Below are positions 41,407-49,352 of a stretch of DNA of 64,000 nt, piece after piece. A model generated the notes under the pieces. The model saw nothing but the letters and a program-made list of their open reading frames with translations, did not search any database and had not been told where the DNA came from. How positions within the stretch are numbered: the first letter of the stretch is position 1; each line of letters begins with the position of its first letter. The stretch is from Natrinema salaciae (lineage in GTDB: Archaea > Halobacteriota > Halobacteria > Halobacteriales > Natrialbaceae). The stretch covers positions 182,835 to 246,834 of the forward strand of contig NZ_FOFD01000002.1 in the NCBI RefSeq assembly GCF_900110865.1, read 5' to 3'. The position numbers and the translations under genes were made by a program.

Positions 41407-41643
41407 ATGAGAGAACGTATTACAGCAGTGCTGTTGCGCGCTCGGTACGCGGCGATCGGAGCGGCCGTCGGCGCGGCGGTCGGCGGACTGTTCAGCCGCA
41501 ACGCCGCGAGTACCGGCGGTGCGATCGGCGGACTCGTCGGTGCGACCGTCGCCGACACCCGGGGGACCGTCGACGCCCTGCTCGAGGACGTCAAGACGAC
41601 GGATCTCAGTCCGCGATCTAACGAGGATCAGGACCGAAACTGA
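41407..41643 (+). CDS. Small membrane protein with glycine-zipper pattern
   Basis: The product is 78 aa. IGAAVGAAVGGLFSRNAASTGGAIGGLVGATVADT is a glycine-zipper (G-x3-G repeated) as found in self-associating membrane helices. It is flanked by a basic N-terminus and a charged tail. An AT-rich promoter (ACATATTTATCC) lies near 41372-41383, about 30 bases upstream. No family recognised. Confidence 0.55.
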   Translation: MRERITAVLLRARYAAIGAAVGAAVGGLFSRNAASTGGAIGGLVGATVADTRGTVDALLEDVKTTDLSPRSNEDQDRN

Positions 41644-41808
41644 GTCTCGGTTCGAACGCCATCGTAGCTATTGAAACGGTTCACGTACGAACCGCGACGC
41701 AGACGCGCGAGTAAGTGGGAATTGACTTTCGGTGGCTACTATACGCGCCTCGATCTCGGGTTCCGGCTCGACACGGTTTTTATTTACTAGGAATGTGAGG
41801 TGATATAC

Positions 41809-42861
41809 ATGTCCGCTTTCGTCACGCCGCCACCGCTCGAGCGCGGCGACGAGGTCGCGATCATCGCACCGTCTTCGAACGCTGCACCGGAGTTTCCACA
41901 CGTGTACGAACTCGGACTCGAGCGCCTTCGGGAGGTGTTCGATCTGGAACCCGTCGAATACCCGACTGCATCGAAGGACGACGAGTACCTCTCCGCACAC
42001 CCCGAAGCACGGGCTCGAGACGTGATGGACGCGTTCGAGAATCCCGACGTCGGTGGCGTCATCGCCGTCATCGGTGGTAACGATCAGATTCGCGTTCTCG
42101 ACCATCTCGATCCGGACGTGCTCCGAGCGAACCCGACGCGATTCTACGGCTACAGCGACAATACCAACCTCGCGATGTACCTGTGGAATCTGGGGATCGG
42201 TTCCTACTACGGGCCGTGCATTCTCACAGAACTCGCGATGGACGGGCACCTGTTCGATCACACCGTCGAGTACGCCGAACGCGCGTTCTTCGCGGAGTCG
42301 TTCGGCGAGATCGAACCGGCCGCGGAGTTCACGGACGAGCCGGGCGACTGGGCTGATCCCGACTCGCTCGAGGAACCCCGTCAGACCGAACCCAATCCGG
42401 GATGGCGGTGGGCCGGCGGCGACGACCCCGTGGCGGGACGCGTCTGGGGCGGCTGCCTCGAGATTCTCGAGCAGCAGTTTCTCGCGGATCAGTTTCTCCC
42501 CGCGCAGAGCGATCTCGAGGGGACGATCCTCGCACTGGAAACGTCGGAGGAAGTTCCCGAGCCGACCTGGGTTGCCCGCGTTCTCGAGGGGCTTGGCAAC
42601 CGTGGGGTGCTCGAGCGATTCGACGGCGTCCTCGTCGGACGGCCGGCGGCACGGTCACACCACGAGGAGCGGTCGCCGGAAGCGCGTGAGACGTACCGGG
42701 ACCGCCAGCGCGATGCGATCTCGACCGCGTTCGAGCGATACAACCCGGAGGCACCGCTCGTTTTCGACGTCGATTTCGGACACACGTGGCCGACGACGCC
42801 GATCCCGATCGGTGGCCACGCCGAAATAGATCCGCGTACCGAGACCATCCAGTTCCAGTGA
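41809..42861 (+). CDS. Peptidase S66-type protein (LD-carboxypeptidase/MccF family)
   Basis: The product is 350 aa, near the usual S66 length. Landmarks are VAIIAPSSNAAPE, GGNDQIRVLDHLD, the nucleophile Ser in FYGYSDNT, WGGCLEILEQQ, the acid in LALETSEEVP and the His in DFGHTWPTTPIPIGG. That is the Ser-Glu-His set of MccF-like enzymes. MccF cleaves microcin C7-type acyl sulfamoyl adenylates and related compounds. Archaea lack murein, so a detoxifying role is more likely than peptidoglycan recycling. Start ATG 41809 follows TTTTTATTTA by about 28 bases (leaderless). Confidence 0.85.
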   Translation: MSAFVTPPPLERGDEVAIIAPSSNAAPEFPHVYELGLERLREVFDLEPVEYPTASKDDEYLSAHPEARARDVMDAFENPDVGGVIAVIGGNDQIRVLDHLDPDVLRANPTRFYGYSDNTNLAMYLWNLGIGSYYGPCILTELAMDGHLFDHTVEYAERAFFAESFGEIEPAAEFTDEPGDWADPDSLEEPRQTEPNPGWRWAGGDDPVAGRVWGGCLEILEQQFLADQFLPAQSDLEGTILALETSEEVPEPTWVARVLEGLGNRGVLERFDGVLVGRPAARSHHEERSPEARETYRDRQRDAISTAFERYNPEAPLVFDVDFGHTWPTTPIPIGGHAEIDPRTETIQFQ

Positions 42862-42886
42862 TCCGGCGGACGTCTCCCGTGCCGGC

Positions 42887-43333
42887 TTACCTGCCGCCGT
42901 TTTCTTCCTCGAGCGCCGCCGCTCGAAGCTGCTCGCCCTCCTCGGTGCCGACGGTCAGTTCGGGCACCGACGTCGGGGTGTTCTCCTCGTCGATCGCGAC
43001 GTAGACGAAGTACGACTCGGTGGTCCGTTCGCGCTCACGGGTACGGAGATCCTCCCGCTCGGTGACCAGGCGGACCTTCACGCTCGAGGTCCCGGCGTCG
43101 TAGACGTAGGCGGTGATGTAGGCCGTGTCGCCGACGGGGATCGGCCGCTCGAAGTTCATCTGATTGACCCGTGCGGTGACGCACATCTCGCCCGAGAAGC
43201 GCATCGCGCTCATCGCCCCGACCTCGTCCATCCACTTCATGACGTTCCCGCCGTGGGCGACGTCGAGGGTGTTGGCGTGGTTCGGCTGGACCATCTCTCG
43301 ATTCTCGACGACCGTGTCCATGAGGTCCGTCAT
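42887..43333 (-). CDS. Acyl-CoA thioesterase (hotdog fold)
   Basis: The product is 148 aa from ATG 43333 (MTDLMDTVVEN). The hotdog signature is QPNHANTLDVAHGGNVMKWMDEVGAMSAMRFS, and VTARVNQMNFERPIPVGDTAYITAYV completes the sheet. It matches the BACH/YciA-type acyl-CoA hydrolases. The start chosen gives the normal length; longer frames upstream are Arg-rich and unlikely. It lies divergent from the TraB gene. Confidence 0.85.
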   Translation of the reverse strand: MTDLMDTVVENREMVQPNHANTLDVAHGGNVMKWMDEVGAMSAMRFSGEMCVTARVNQMNFERPIPVGDTAYITAYVYDAGTSSVKVRLVTEREDLRTRERERTTESYFVYVAIDEENTPTSVPELTVGTEEGEQLRAAALEEENGGR

Positions 43334-43500
43334 CGGCCGTCGTTTCGCCACGACGGCAATCAGTCTTGCTTTCACTGCGTCGGTCCGGCGCTCGAGCGGG
43401 CGACGTATCAGCGAGTTGCTTATAAGGTAACAACCAGTGGATATTTTCTCCGCCTTCGCGGTCCGATACTGGTAAAAGTCGCCGCCGAGTTGAGCCAGTA

Positions 43501-45270
43501 ATGAGCGATGCAGGCGAGGCCGACGTGCCGGAGCCACCAGCCCCTCCCGATCGCGAGCGTGGCTCCGTCGAGGTCCTCGGGACGGCACACGTCTCGCAAG
43601 CGAGTGTCGACGAAGTTCGCGAAACGATCGAACGAGAGGAGCCCGATGTCGTCGCCGTCGAACTCGACGAAGGGCGCTACCGCCAGATGCAAGGCGGGAC
43701 GCCGGACGACATCGAAGCGGAGGACCTCCTCTCGGGTAACACCGTCTTCCAGTTCCTGGCTTACTGGATGCTCTCGTACGTCCAGTCGCGGCTGGGCGAT
43801 CAGTTCGACATCGAGCCCGGTGCCGACATGCGGGCCGCGATCGAGGCCGCCGAAGCGAACGGCAGCGGCGTCGCCCTGGTCGACCGCGACATCCAGGTGA
43901 CGATCCAGCGGTTCTGGAGCCGACTCTCGCTTACCGAGAAGCTGAAGATGATCGGCGGACTCGCGCTCGGGATCACCGATCCCCGAACGCTCGGGCTCGC
44001 CTTCGGTGCCGTCGGCGGCGCGTTTTTCGGCCTCATCGTCGCCACGTTTCTCGCCCCCCTGCTCGGATTTAGCGACCTCTTCACGGTCGGCATCACCGAC
44101 CCCGCAGTTCTCCAGTACGCCGGCGGCAGTGCGATCGGCGCGATCGGCGGTGCGTTCGTCGGACTCCTCTTCCTTCCGTCGCTCGAGTCCGCCAGCCGGT
44201 ACACGGGCGGCTATCTCTCCGGATTCTCCCTCCGCGTGCTCGCCGGGATCGGCCTCGGGATCGCCGGCTGCCTCGCGCTGGTCGCGACAGGGACGTTCGT
44301 CGGTCCGTTCTCGGCGTCGGGCATCGAGAACACCGGCGTCTACGCGATCCGCGGGACGACCGGGGTCCTGGCCGGCCTCGGGATCGGCGTCAGTATCGGG
44401 GCCATCCTTGGGCTCGTCCTCGATACGGTCGGCAGTGACGTCGACGAGATCGACGAGATCGACATCGAGCAGATGACCGATGGCGACGTCGTCGCCGCGA
44501 TGATGGAGGAGTTCCGCCAGTTCAGTCCCAGCGGTGCGAACGCGCTGATCGACGAACGCGACGCCTACATCGCGTCGAACCTCCACGAACTCCGCGAACA
44601 GGGGTACGACGTCCTCGCCGTCGTCGGCGCCGGACACAAAGCCGGGATCGAACGTCACCTGCTGAATCCCCATGAGATACCCACGATCGAGTCGTTGTCC
44701 GGGACCGCCTCGAGCCGTCGGTTCTCGCCGCTGAAGATCCTCGGCTACCTGATCACGGTTGGCTTTCTGGCCTTCTTCTTCCTGCTCGTTATGGCGGGTG
44801 TCAGGAACGTGTTCCTCCTGAAACTGTTCGGCGCCTGGTTCCTCTTCAACGGGATCTTCGCGTTCACGCTGGCGCGGCTGGCAGGCGCGCACTGGTCCAG
44901 CGCGGGGATCGGTGGCGCGGTCGCCTGGCTGACGAGCATCAATCCGCTGCTCGCACCGGGCTGGTTCGCCGGCTACGTCGAGCTGAAACACCGCCCGGTC
45001 AACGTGCGGGACATTCAGACCCTCAACGAGATCGTCGACGACACCGAGCGACCGATCGGCGAGGCCGTCGAAGCGATGTTCGACGTGCCGCTGTTCCGAC
45101 TCATCATGATCGTCGCGCTGACGAACATCGGCAGTATGATCGCCACGGGGCTGTTCCCGTTCGTCGTGTTACAGTGGTTGGCACCCGAAATCGGCGGCAT
45201 CGACGCGCTCATGGGCCAGCTGCTACAGGGTGCTCAGAACAGCCTCGAGTTGCTCCGGGGGCTGCTCTGA
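43501..45270 (+). CDS. TraB/GumN-family membrane protein
   Basis: The product is 589 aa. Residues 20-130 and about 290-410 carry the TraB domain (VEVLGTAHVSQASVDEV ... PDVVAVELDEGRYR, GVALVDRDI and later VVGAGHKAGI), with an EREA-like acid-rich core proposed to be a metalloprotease or regulator fold. Between and after them are about nine membrane helices (GAVGGAFFGLIVATFLAPLLG and on). TraB in Enterococcus shuts down sex pheromone; the archaeal role is not known. It is coupled to the next gene by TGATG. Confidence 0.85.
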   Translation: MSDAGEADVPEPPAPPDRERGSVEVLGTAHVSQASVDEVRETIEREEPDVVAVELDEGRYRQMQGGTPDDIEAEDLLSGNTVFQFLAYWMLSYVQSRLGDQFDIEPGADMRAAIEAAEANGSGVALVDRDIQVTIQRFWSRLSLTEKLKMIGGLALGITDPRTLGLAFGAVGGAFFGLIVATFLAPLLGFSDLFTVGITDPAVLQYAGGSAIGAIGGAFVGLLFLPSLESASRYTGGYLSGFSLRVLAGIGLGIAGCLALVATGTFVGPFSASGIENTGVYAIRGTTGVLAGLGIGVSIGAILGLVLDTVGSDVDEIDEIDIEQMTDGDVVAAMMEEFRQFSPSGANALIDERDAYIASNLHELREQGYDVLAVVGAGHKAGIERHLLNPHEIPTIESLSGTASSRRFSPLKILGYLITVGFLAFFFLLVMAGVRNVFLLKLFGAWFLFNGIFAFTLARLAGAHWSSAGIGGAVAWLTSINPLLAPGWFAGYVELKHRPVNVRDIQTLNEIVDDTERPIGEAVEAMFDVPLFRLIMIVALTNIGSMIATGLFPFVVLQWLAPEIGGIDALMGQLLQGAQNSLELLRGLL

Positions 45271-45902
45271 TGAGCCACCGAACCCGACGGAACACCGAGC
45301 CCGAACTGCGGTTCAGCGACACGGAGCTTCGCGACCTCGCCGTGGCGTGGACTGCGCTGAGCGTCGCGTTCGCGTTGCTGCTCGCACCGATTCACCGGGG
45401 CGGCGTCGGCGTCGGCTACTTCGCGACGATGGTCGGCCTGAGTTTCGTGACCGTCGGCGTCGCGTTCCTCCTGCACGAGCTCGCACACAAAGTCGTCGCG
45501 ATCGAACACGGCCAGATCGCCGAGTTTCGAGCCGACTACCAGATGCTCTTCCTGGCGATCATGGGCGCGCTGGTCGGCTTCCTCTTTGCCGCGCCCGGTG
45601 CCGTCTACCACCGCGGTCGGGTGACAAAGCGGGAAAACGGACTCATCGCGCTCGCCGGACCAGTCACGAACCTCCTGCTCGCCCTGCTCTTTCTCCCGTT
45701 GATGATCCTCCCCGGGATCTTCGGAACGATCGGTCAGATGGGCATCTGGATCAACCTCTTCCTGGCCGCGTTCAACATGATTCCCTTCGGCCCGCTGGAC
45801 GGGAAATCCGTCCTCGAGTGGAACAAGCGGGTCTTCGCGCTCGTCTTCGTTCCGACCGTCCTGCTCGCCGCGTTCGTTATCTTCCGGGTCGGAATGTTCT
45901 GA
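45270..45902 (+). CDS. Site-2 protease-like membrane metallopeptidase (M50)
   Basis: The product is 210 aa. LLHELAHKVVAIEHG is the HExxH zinc site within the second membrane helix, and NMIPFGPLDGKSVLEWN supplies the third ligand Asp (NPxPxxDG-like, here FGPLDGK). There are five to six membrane helices. The start overlaps the stop of the TraB-family gene (TGATG), so both are made together. Such proteases cut within or near membranes; the substrate may be linked to the TraB protein, which is inference. Confidence 0.85.
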   Translation: MSHRTRRNTEPELRFSDTELRDLAVAWTALSVAFALLLAPIHRGGVGVGYFATMVGLSFVTVGVAFLLHELAHKVVAIEHGQIAEFRADYQMLFLAIMGALVGFLFAAPGAVYHRGRVTKRENGLIALAGPVTNLLLALLFLPLMILPGIFGTIGQMGIWINLFLAAFNMIPFGPLDGKSVLEWNKRVFALVFVPTVLLAAFVIFRVGMF

Positions 45903-46025
45903 CCGCCCGCTCATCCGACCAGACAGATGGGGCTGGTCCGTCGCCGGCGGCGAACCGTCGCACGGCTCACTGACTCCCTCGAGCGGACCGGTGACCTTTT
46001 GCTCGCGCCGAGAGGTCGTTCGAGT

Positions 46026-47018
46026 ATGACCGACACGGACGACGAAGGCGAGCGGGACGGACTTACCTACGCCGACACCGGCGTCGACATCGAGGCCAGC
46101 GAGGACGCGACCGCGGCGCTGCTCGAGGCCTTCGGCAGCGATCTGCGAACCGAGTACGCCGGGCTACTCGACATCGGCGACCGGTATCTGGCGCTGGCGA
46201 CCGACGGGGTCGGCACCAAGCTGTTGGTCGCCGAGGCGATCGAGGACTTCTCGACGATCGGCATCGACTGCATCGCGATGAACGTCAACGACCTCGTCGC
46301 GGCCGGGGTCGAGCCGGTCGCGTTCGTGGACTACCTCGCGATCGACGAGCCCGACGAGGGCCTCACGAACGAGATCGGCGAGGGACTGGCGGTCGGCCTC
46401 GAGCGGGCGGATCTGACGATGCTCGGCGGCGAGACGGCGGTCATGCCCGAGGTTGTGCGGGGCTTCGACCTCGCGGGCACCTGCGTGGGTCTCGCGGGGA
46501 AAGACGAGATCTTCGAGGGCGAGGCGGCGGTCGGCGACGCGCTCGTCGGGTTCCCGTCGAACGGGATCCACTCGAACGGACTGACCCTCGCTCGGGAGGC
46601 CGCCACGCGCGAGCACGAGTACGCGGACGAGTTTCCGCCGAACCCCGAACGAACGATCGGCGAGGAACTCCTGCGACCGACCCGGATCTACACGGCCCTG
46701 CTCGAGCCGATGCGCGCCCACGGGGTCCGCGCGGCGGCCCACGTCACGGGCGGTGGCTGGACGAACCTGCTTCGGATGGGCGAGCGCAAGTACGTTATCG
46801 AGGACCCGCTGCCGGCTCAGCCGGTCTTCGAGTTCGTTCAGCGGGAAGGAAACGTGACGGACGAGGAGATGCACCGGACGTTCAACATGGGGACCGGCTT
46901 CGTCGTCGCGCTTCCGACAGACGCGGCCGAAGCGCTCGTCGCGGAAACCGACGGGCGAGTTATCGGACACGTCGAGGACGGCGACACCGTCGAGATTCGC
47001 GGGCTCTCACTGGCCTAG
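46026..47018 (+). CDS. purM: Phosphoribosylformylglycinamidine cyclo-ligase (AIR synthetase)
   Basis: The product is 330 aa from ATG 46026. Family marks are TDGVGTKLLVAE, GIDCIAMNVNDLVAAGVEPVAFVDYLA, LLGGETAVMPE, SNGIHSNGLTLAR, AAHVTGGGWTNLLRMG and TFNMGTGFVV. The enzyme makes aminoimidazole ribonucleotide from FGAM with ATP, the fifth step of purine synthesis. The gene stands alone on the strand. Confidence 0.96.
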   Translation: MTDTDDEGERDGLTYADTGVDIEASEDATAALLEAFGSDLRTEYAGLLDIGDRYLALATDGVGTKLLVAEAIEDFSTIGIDCIAMNVNDLVAAGVEPVAFVDYLAIDEPDEGLTNEIGEGLAVGLERADLTMLGGETAVMPEVVRGFDLAGTCVGLAGKDEIFEGEAAVGDALVGFPSNGIHSNGLTLAREAATREHEYADEFPPNPERTIGEELLRPTRIYTALLEPMRAHGVRAAAHVTGGGWTNLLRMGERKYVIEDPLPAQPVFEFVQREGNVTDEEMHRTFNMGTGFVVALPTDAAEALVAETDGRVIGHVEDGDTVEIRGLSLA

Positions 47019-47112
47019 GAACGTCTCCGATGGCCGTCATCGGAGCGGGAGTGGCGAATCGAAACGGGCGGCGGACTCGAGCGGACGTCTCACCGACCGG
47101 TATCGCCGCGGC

Positions 47113-47652
47113 TCACCGATCCGGCTCGCGTTCGTCGCTCGTCTCCGACCGCTCGGCCGTACCGATCGCCGCCCGAATCGTGTCGTACTCCTCGTCGCTG
47201 TAGGCGATGAAGACCACGTCCTCGAGCGCGTCGGATTCGTAGCTCGTGATCTCCTCGTCGATGATCGTGGCCCCGTCGGCGAGGTCGAATCCGGCGACGC
47301 CACAGCCGAGCGCCGGCATCACGAGCGAGCGACAGCCGAGTTCGTCGGCTTTCTCGAGCGCGTTGCGGGTAGCGTTTCGAACGCTTTCGGCGGTCGCCCG
47401 TCCGTCGCCGTCGTGGGGCATCGCCGCGGCGTGGATGACGTACTCGGCGTCCAGGTCGTAGGCGTCGGTGACCGCGACGGCACCGAGGTCGACCGGTCCC
47501 ATCTCCATGGCTGCCTCGTTGATCGCCTCGCCCGCGCCGCGGCGGAGCGCGCCGGCGACGCCGGATCCCATTCGGAGGCTGGTCCCCGCCGCGTTGACGA
47601 GCACATCGGCGGACTGGGCGGCGATATCGCCTTGGATGACGTCGTACTCCAT
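47113..47652 (-). CDS. Macrodomain protein (ADP-ribose binding)
   Basis: The product is 179 aa. The macrodomain core is QGDIAAQSADVLVNAAGTSLRMGSGVAGAL (ADP-ribose loop 1), YVIHAAAMPHDGDG, and SLVMPALGCGVAGF (loop 2). Such proteins remove ADP-ribose from proteins or hydrolyse O-acetyl-ADP-ribose; the exact substrate cannot be told. The C-terminus is charged. Isolated gene, convergent with purM. Confidence 0.9.
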   Translation of the reverse strand: MEYDVIQGDIAAQSADVLVNAAGTSLRMGSGVAGALRRGAGEAINEAAMEMGPVDLGAVAVTDAYDLDAEYVIHAAAMPHDGDGRATAESVRNATRNALEKADELGCRSLVMPALGCGVAGFDLADGATIIDEEITSYESDALEDVVFIAYSDEEYDTIRAAIGTAERSETSDEREPDR

Positions 47653-47719
47653 GTGCGACGGTTCCGGAGCGAACCTATTGAACGTGATCGTGGCGATCCG
47701 GCGGGCCTCGGCGAACGGC

Positions 47720-48043
47720 TCAGACCGCCCGCGTCCAGTCGTCGCGTTCCGGTCGCGTCACGAGGTCGGCCTTCGCGACCCCGTAAAACTTCTCGCGGCC
47801 GACCGGCGTTCGGAGCCGCAGGACGCAGGTCTCGTCGGTCACGTCGAAGGCGGTCACCGAACGGGCGGACCGCCGATGGACGAACCGGAATCGCTGATTC
47901 GCGTCCGCTTCGACGGTAATGCGGTTACCGAGCGACCAGCTCAGGGATTCGACGCGTCCGGTATCGACGCCGACCAGGTGCGCGACCAGCGCTCGACCGC
48001 GCCGACCCAGTGAACCCTGTGACCAGTTCTCGTGAGAACTCAT
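47720..48043 (-). CDS. Hypothetical protein (107 aa)
   Basis: The product is 107 aa. The middle is beta-rich (NRITVEADANQRFRFVHRRS, ETCVLRLRTPVGREKFYG), and the N-terminus is short and basic. There are no Cys pairs or membrane segments. It lies 67 bases from the macrodomain gene on the same strand. No family recognised. Confidence 0.5.
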   Translation of the reverse strand: MSSHENWSQGSLGRRGRALVAHLVGVDTGRVESLSWSLGNRITVEADANQRFRFVHRRSARSVTAFDVTDETCVLRLRTPVGREKFYGVAKADLVTRPERDDWTRAV

Positions 48044-48276
48044 ATGATGATTGTTTCACTGCGTCCCGAAAAATGATACTATCTATCCGTGCCGTTCAGC
48101 ATGCCACGACAGCGTCGCCGTCCGTGCGATCGGGGCGAACGGCGTCGTCGCAGCGCCGGACGGTTCGAGTCGCCGCGGGCGACGGATTCGACGGGGAACG
48201 CGACAGTCGGCCGGCTCGACGACCGCACACCGGCCGCCGTTCCCGCGGTCTTAGGCCGACCAAAACCTTTTTAGAA

Positions 48277-48290
48277 TTAGGCTCACCTAA
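48277..48290. promoter_or_regulatory. DtxR/Idr-type palindrome (possible iron box)
   Basis: TTAGG-CTCA-CCTAA is a perfect 5-bp inverted repeat ten bases before the ATG of the 55-aa gene, directly behind its TATA-like AGAAT. DtxR-family metal repressors, including halobacterial Idr proteins, bind such TTAGG..CCTAA elements. The iron-storage gene dpsA lies 300 bases to the right. The palindrome is visible; metal control is inferred. Confidence 0.5.
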
Positions 48291-48299
48291 CTCTACTCG

Positions 48300-48467
48300 A
48301 TGGACGTACCCGCGCGAAGGGAGGATCCCGAACTCGACGAGGAACTCGAGGAGCCGGCAGCGGTCGTGACGAGTCACGAAACCCGCCCCGGAAAGATCGT
48401 CTTTACCGAACGAGACAACAACGACGGCTGGATCGCGACGGATCTGGCTGTCGATCTCGAACCCTGA
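48300..48467 (+). CDS. Small acidic protein under a possible iron box (55 aa)
   Basis: The product is 55 aa: MDVPARREDPELDEELEEPA, then VTSHETRPGKIVFTERDNNDG and a short tail WIATDLAVDLEP. The layout (acidic head, then a 'D..GWI.TD.AVDL' end) resembles a haloarchaeal small-protein family of unknown function. The promoter has a TATA element near 48271 and the 14-bp palindrome just before the start. It probably responds to metals. Confidence 0.6.
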   Translation: MDVPARREDPELDEELEEPAAVVTSHETRPGKIVFTERDNNDGWIATDLAVDLEP

Positions 48468-48600
48468 ACTCGTCGCCACTCGAGCATCCAGGCCCGTCGC
48501 CAGTATCGACTGCGGACGGCGTCCCGTCGTTCTACTCGGCACAAAAATTGGTTTTGCGGTCCGATCGTCGCCGACGCGCTCGGTCGCGCTGTTCGAACGT

Positions 48601-49146
48601 TCAGTGCGTCGCTTCCTCGAGCACCAGCGTGTCGTCCTCGAGGTAGTGTTCGAAGTGGTGGCCGTCTTCCTCGAGGTCGACGAGGATCTCGCGCAGGATT
48701 TCGGCGGTGGCGTGGTCGCCCAGGTTCTCGGCGAGTTCGATGCTGTCGCGCATCGACTCGATGATGTCGCCGTACATCTCGAGGTCGTTTTCGAACATGG
48801 TGCGCACGTCGTAGACGTCCTCGCCCTCGAACTCGACGGTCGCGCGCTCCTCCTGGTTCGACGGGCCCGAGACGGGAACGCCGCCCAGCGCCTGCGCGCG
48901 CTCGGCGATGACGTCCGCGCCCTCCTCGACGTGTTCGTAGGCCTCCTCGAGGAACTCGTGGAGCGGCAGGAACTCGGCACCCTCGACGACCCAGTGGTGC
49001 TTCTTCAGCTGGTGGTAGAGGACGTACGAGTTGGCCAGCTCCGTGTTCAACGCGTCGACGATCTGCTCGGCTTTGTCTTGCTCGAGGCGAAGCGCGTTCT
49101 CCTCGACGCTGTCTGCCGATTGACGGACGGTCTTTTGGGTACTCAT
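48601..49146 (-). CDS. dpsA: DPS-like ferritin (DpsA)
   Basis: The product is 181 aa. The four-helix bundle includes ALNTELANSYVLYHQLKKHHWVVEG and LHEFLEEAYEHVEEGADVIAERAQALGG, with the His, Asp and Glu ligands of the inter-subunit ferroxidase site of Dps. Halobacterial DpsA is the known homolog; it stores iron and protects DNA from oxidants. ATG 49146 follows TTTAAG (TATA) by about 27 bases. Confidence 0.95.
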   Translation of the reverse strand: MSTQKTVRQSADSVEENALRLEQDKAEQIVDALNTELANSYVLYHQLKKHHWVVEGAEFLPLHEFLEEAYEHVEEGADVIAERAQALGGVPVSGPSNQEERATVEFEGEDVYDVRTMFENDLEMYGDIIESMRDSIELAENLGDHATAEILREILVDLEEDGHHFEHYLEDDTLVLEEATH

Positions 49147-49188
49147 CCTGTTCCAGGATACGACCGCATCCCACTTAAAGCTTCCCCA

Positions 49189-49326
49189 TGAGTAAACATT
49201 TCTTTGGGATACCTAAAAATTGCTTTCGTCATCCGCGTGTTCTGTTTGGATCGAAACCGGGATGAACCTATTGCCGAACGACACCGTCACTGTGTCCGTT
49301 GTTTTTTCGAGGCTGAGTAAACATTT
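49189..49326. repeat. 13-bp direct repeat in the dpsA-gapN intergenic region
   Basis: TGAGTAAACATTT occurs at 49189-49201 and again at 49314-49326, identical and in the same orientation. One copy lies just upstream of the dpsA TATA element and the other at the expected TATA position of the GapN-type gene, 27-39 bases before its ATG. Such placement suggests one regulator for both genes. The region between is otherwise without clear features. Confidence 0.5.
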
Positions 49327-49352
49327 TCAGTGAGGGGGTCTAAGGGACAATT

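Noticed and set aside
43420-44991. Long minus-strand frame opposite the TraB-family gene
   Set aside because: Glu/Asp/Arg-rich shadow of the membrane protein codons; no start signal.
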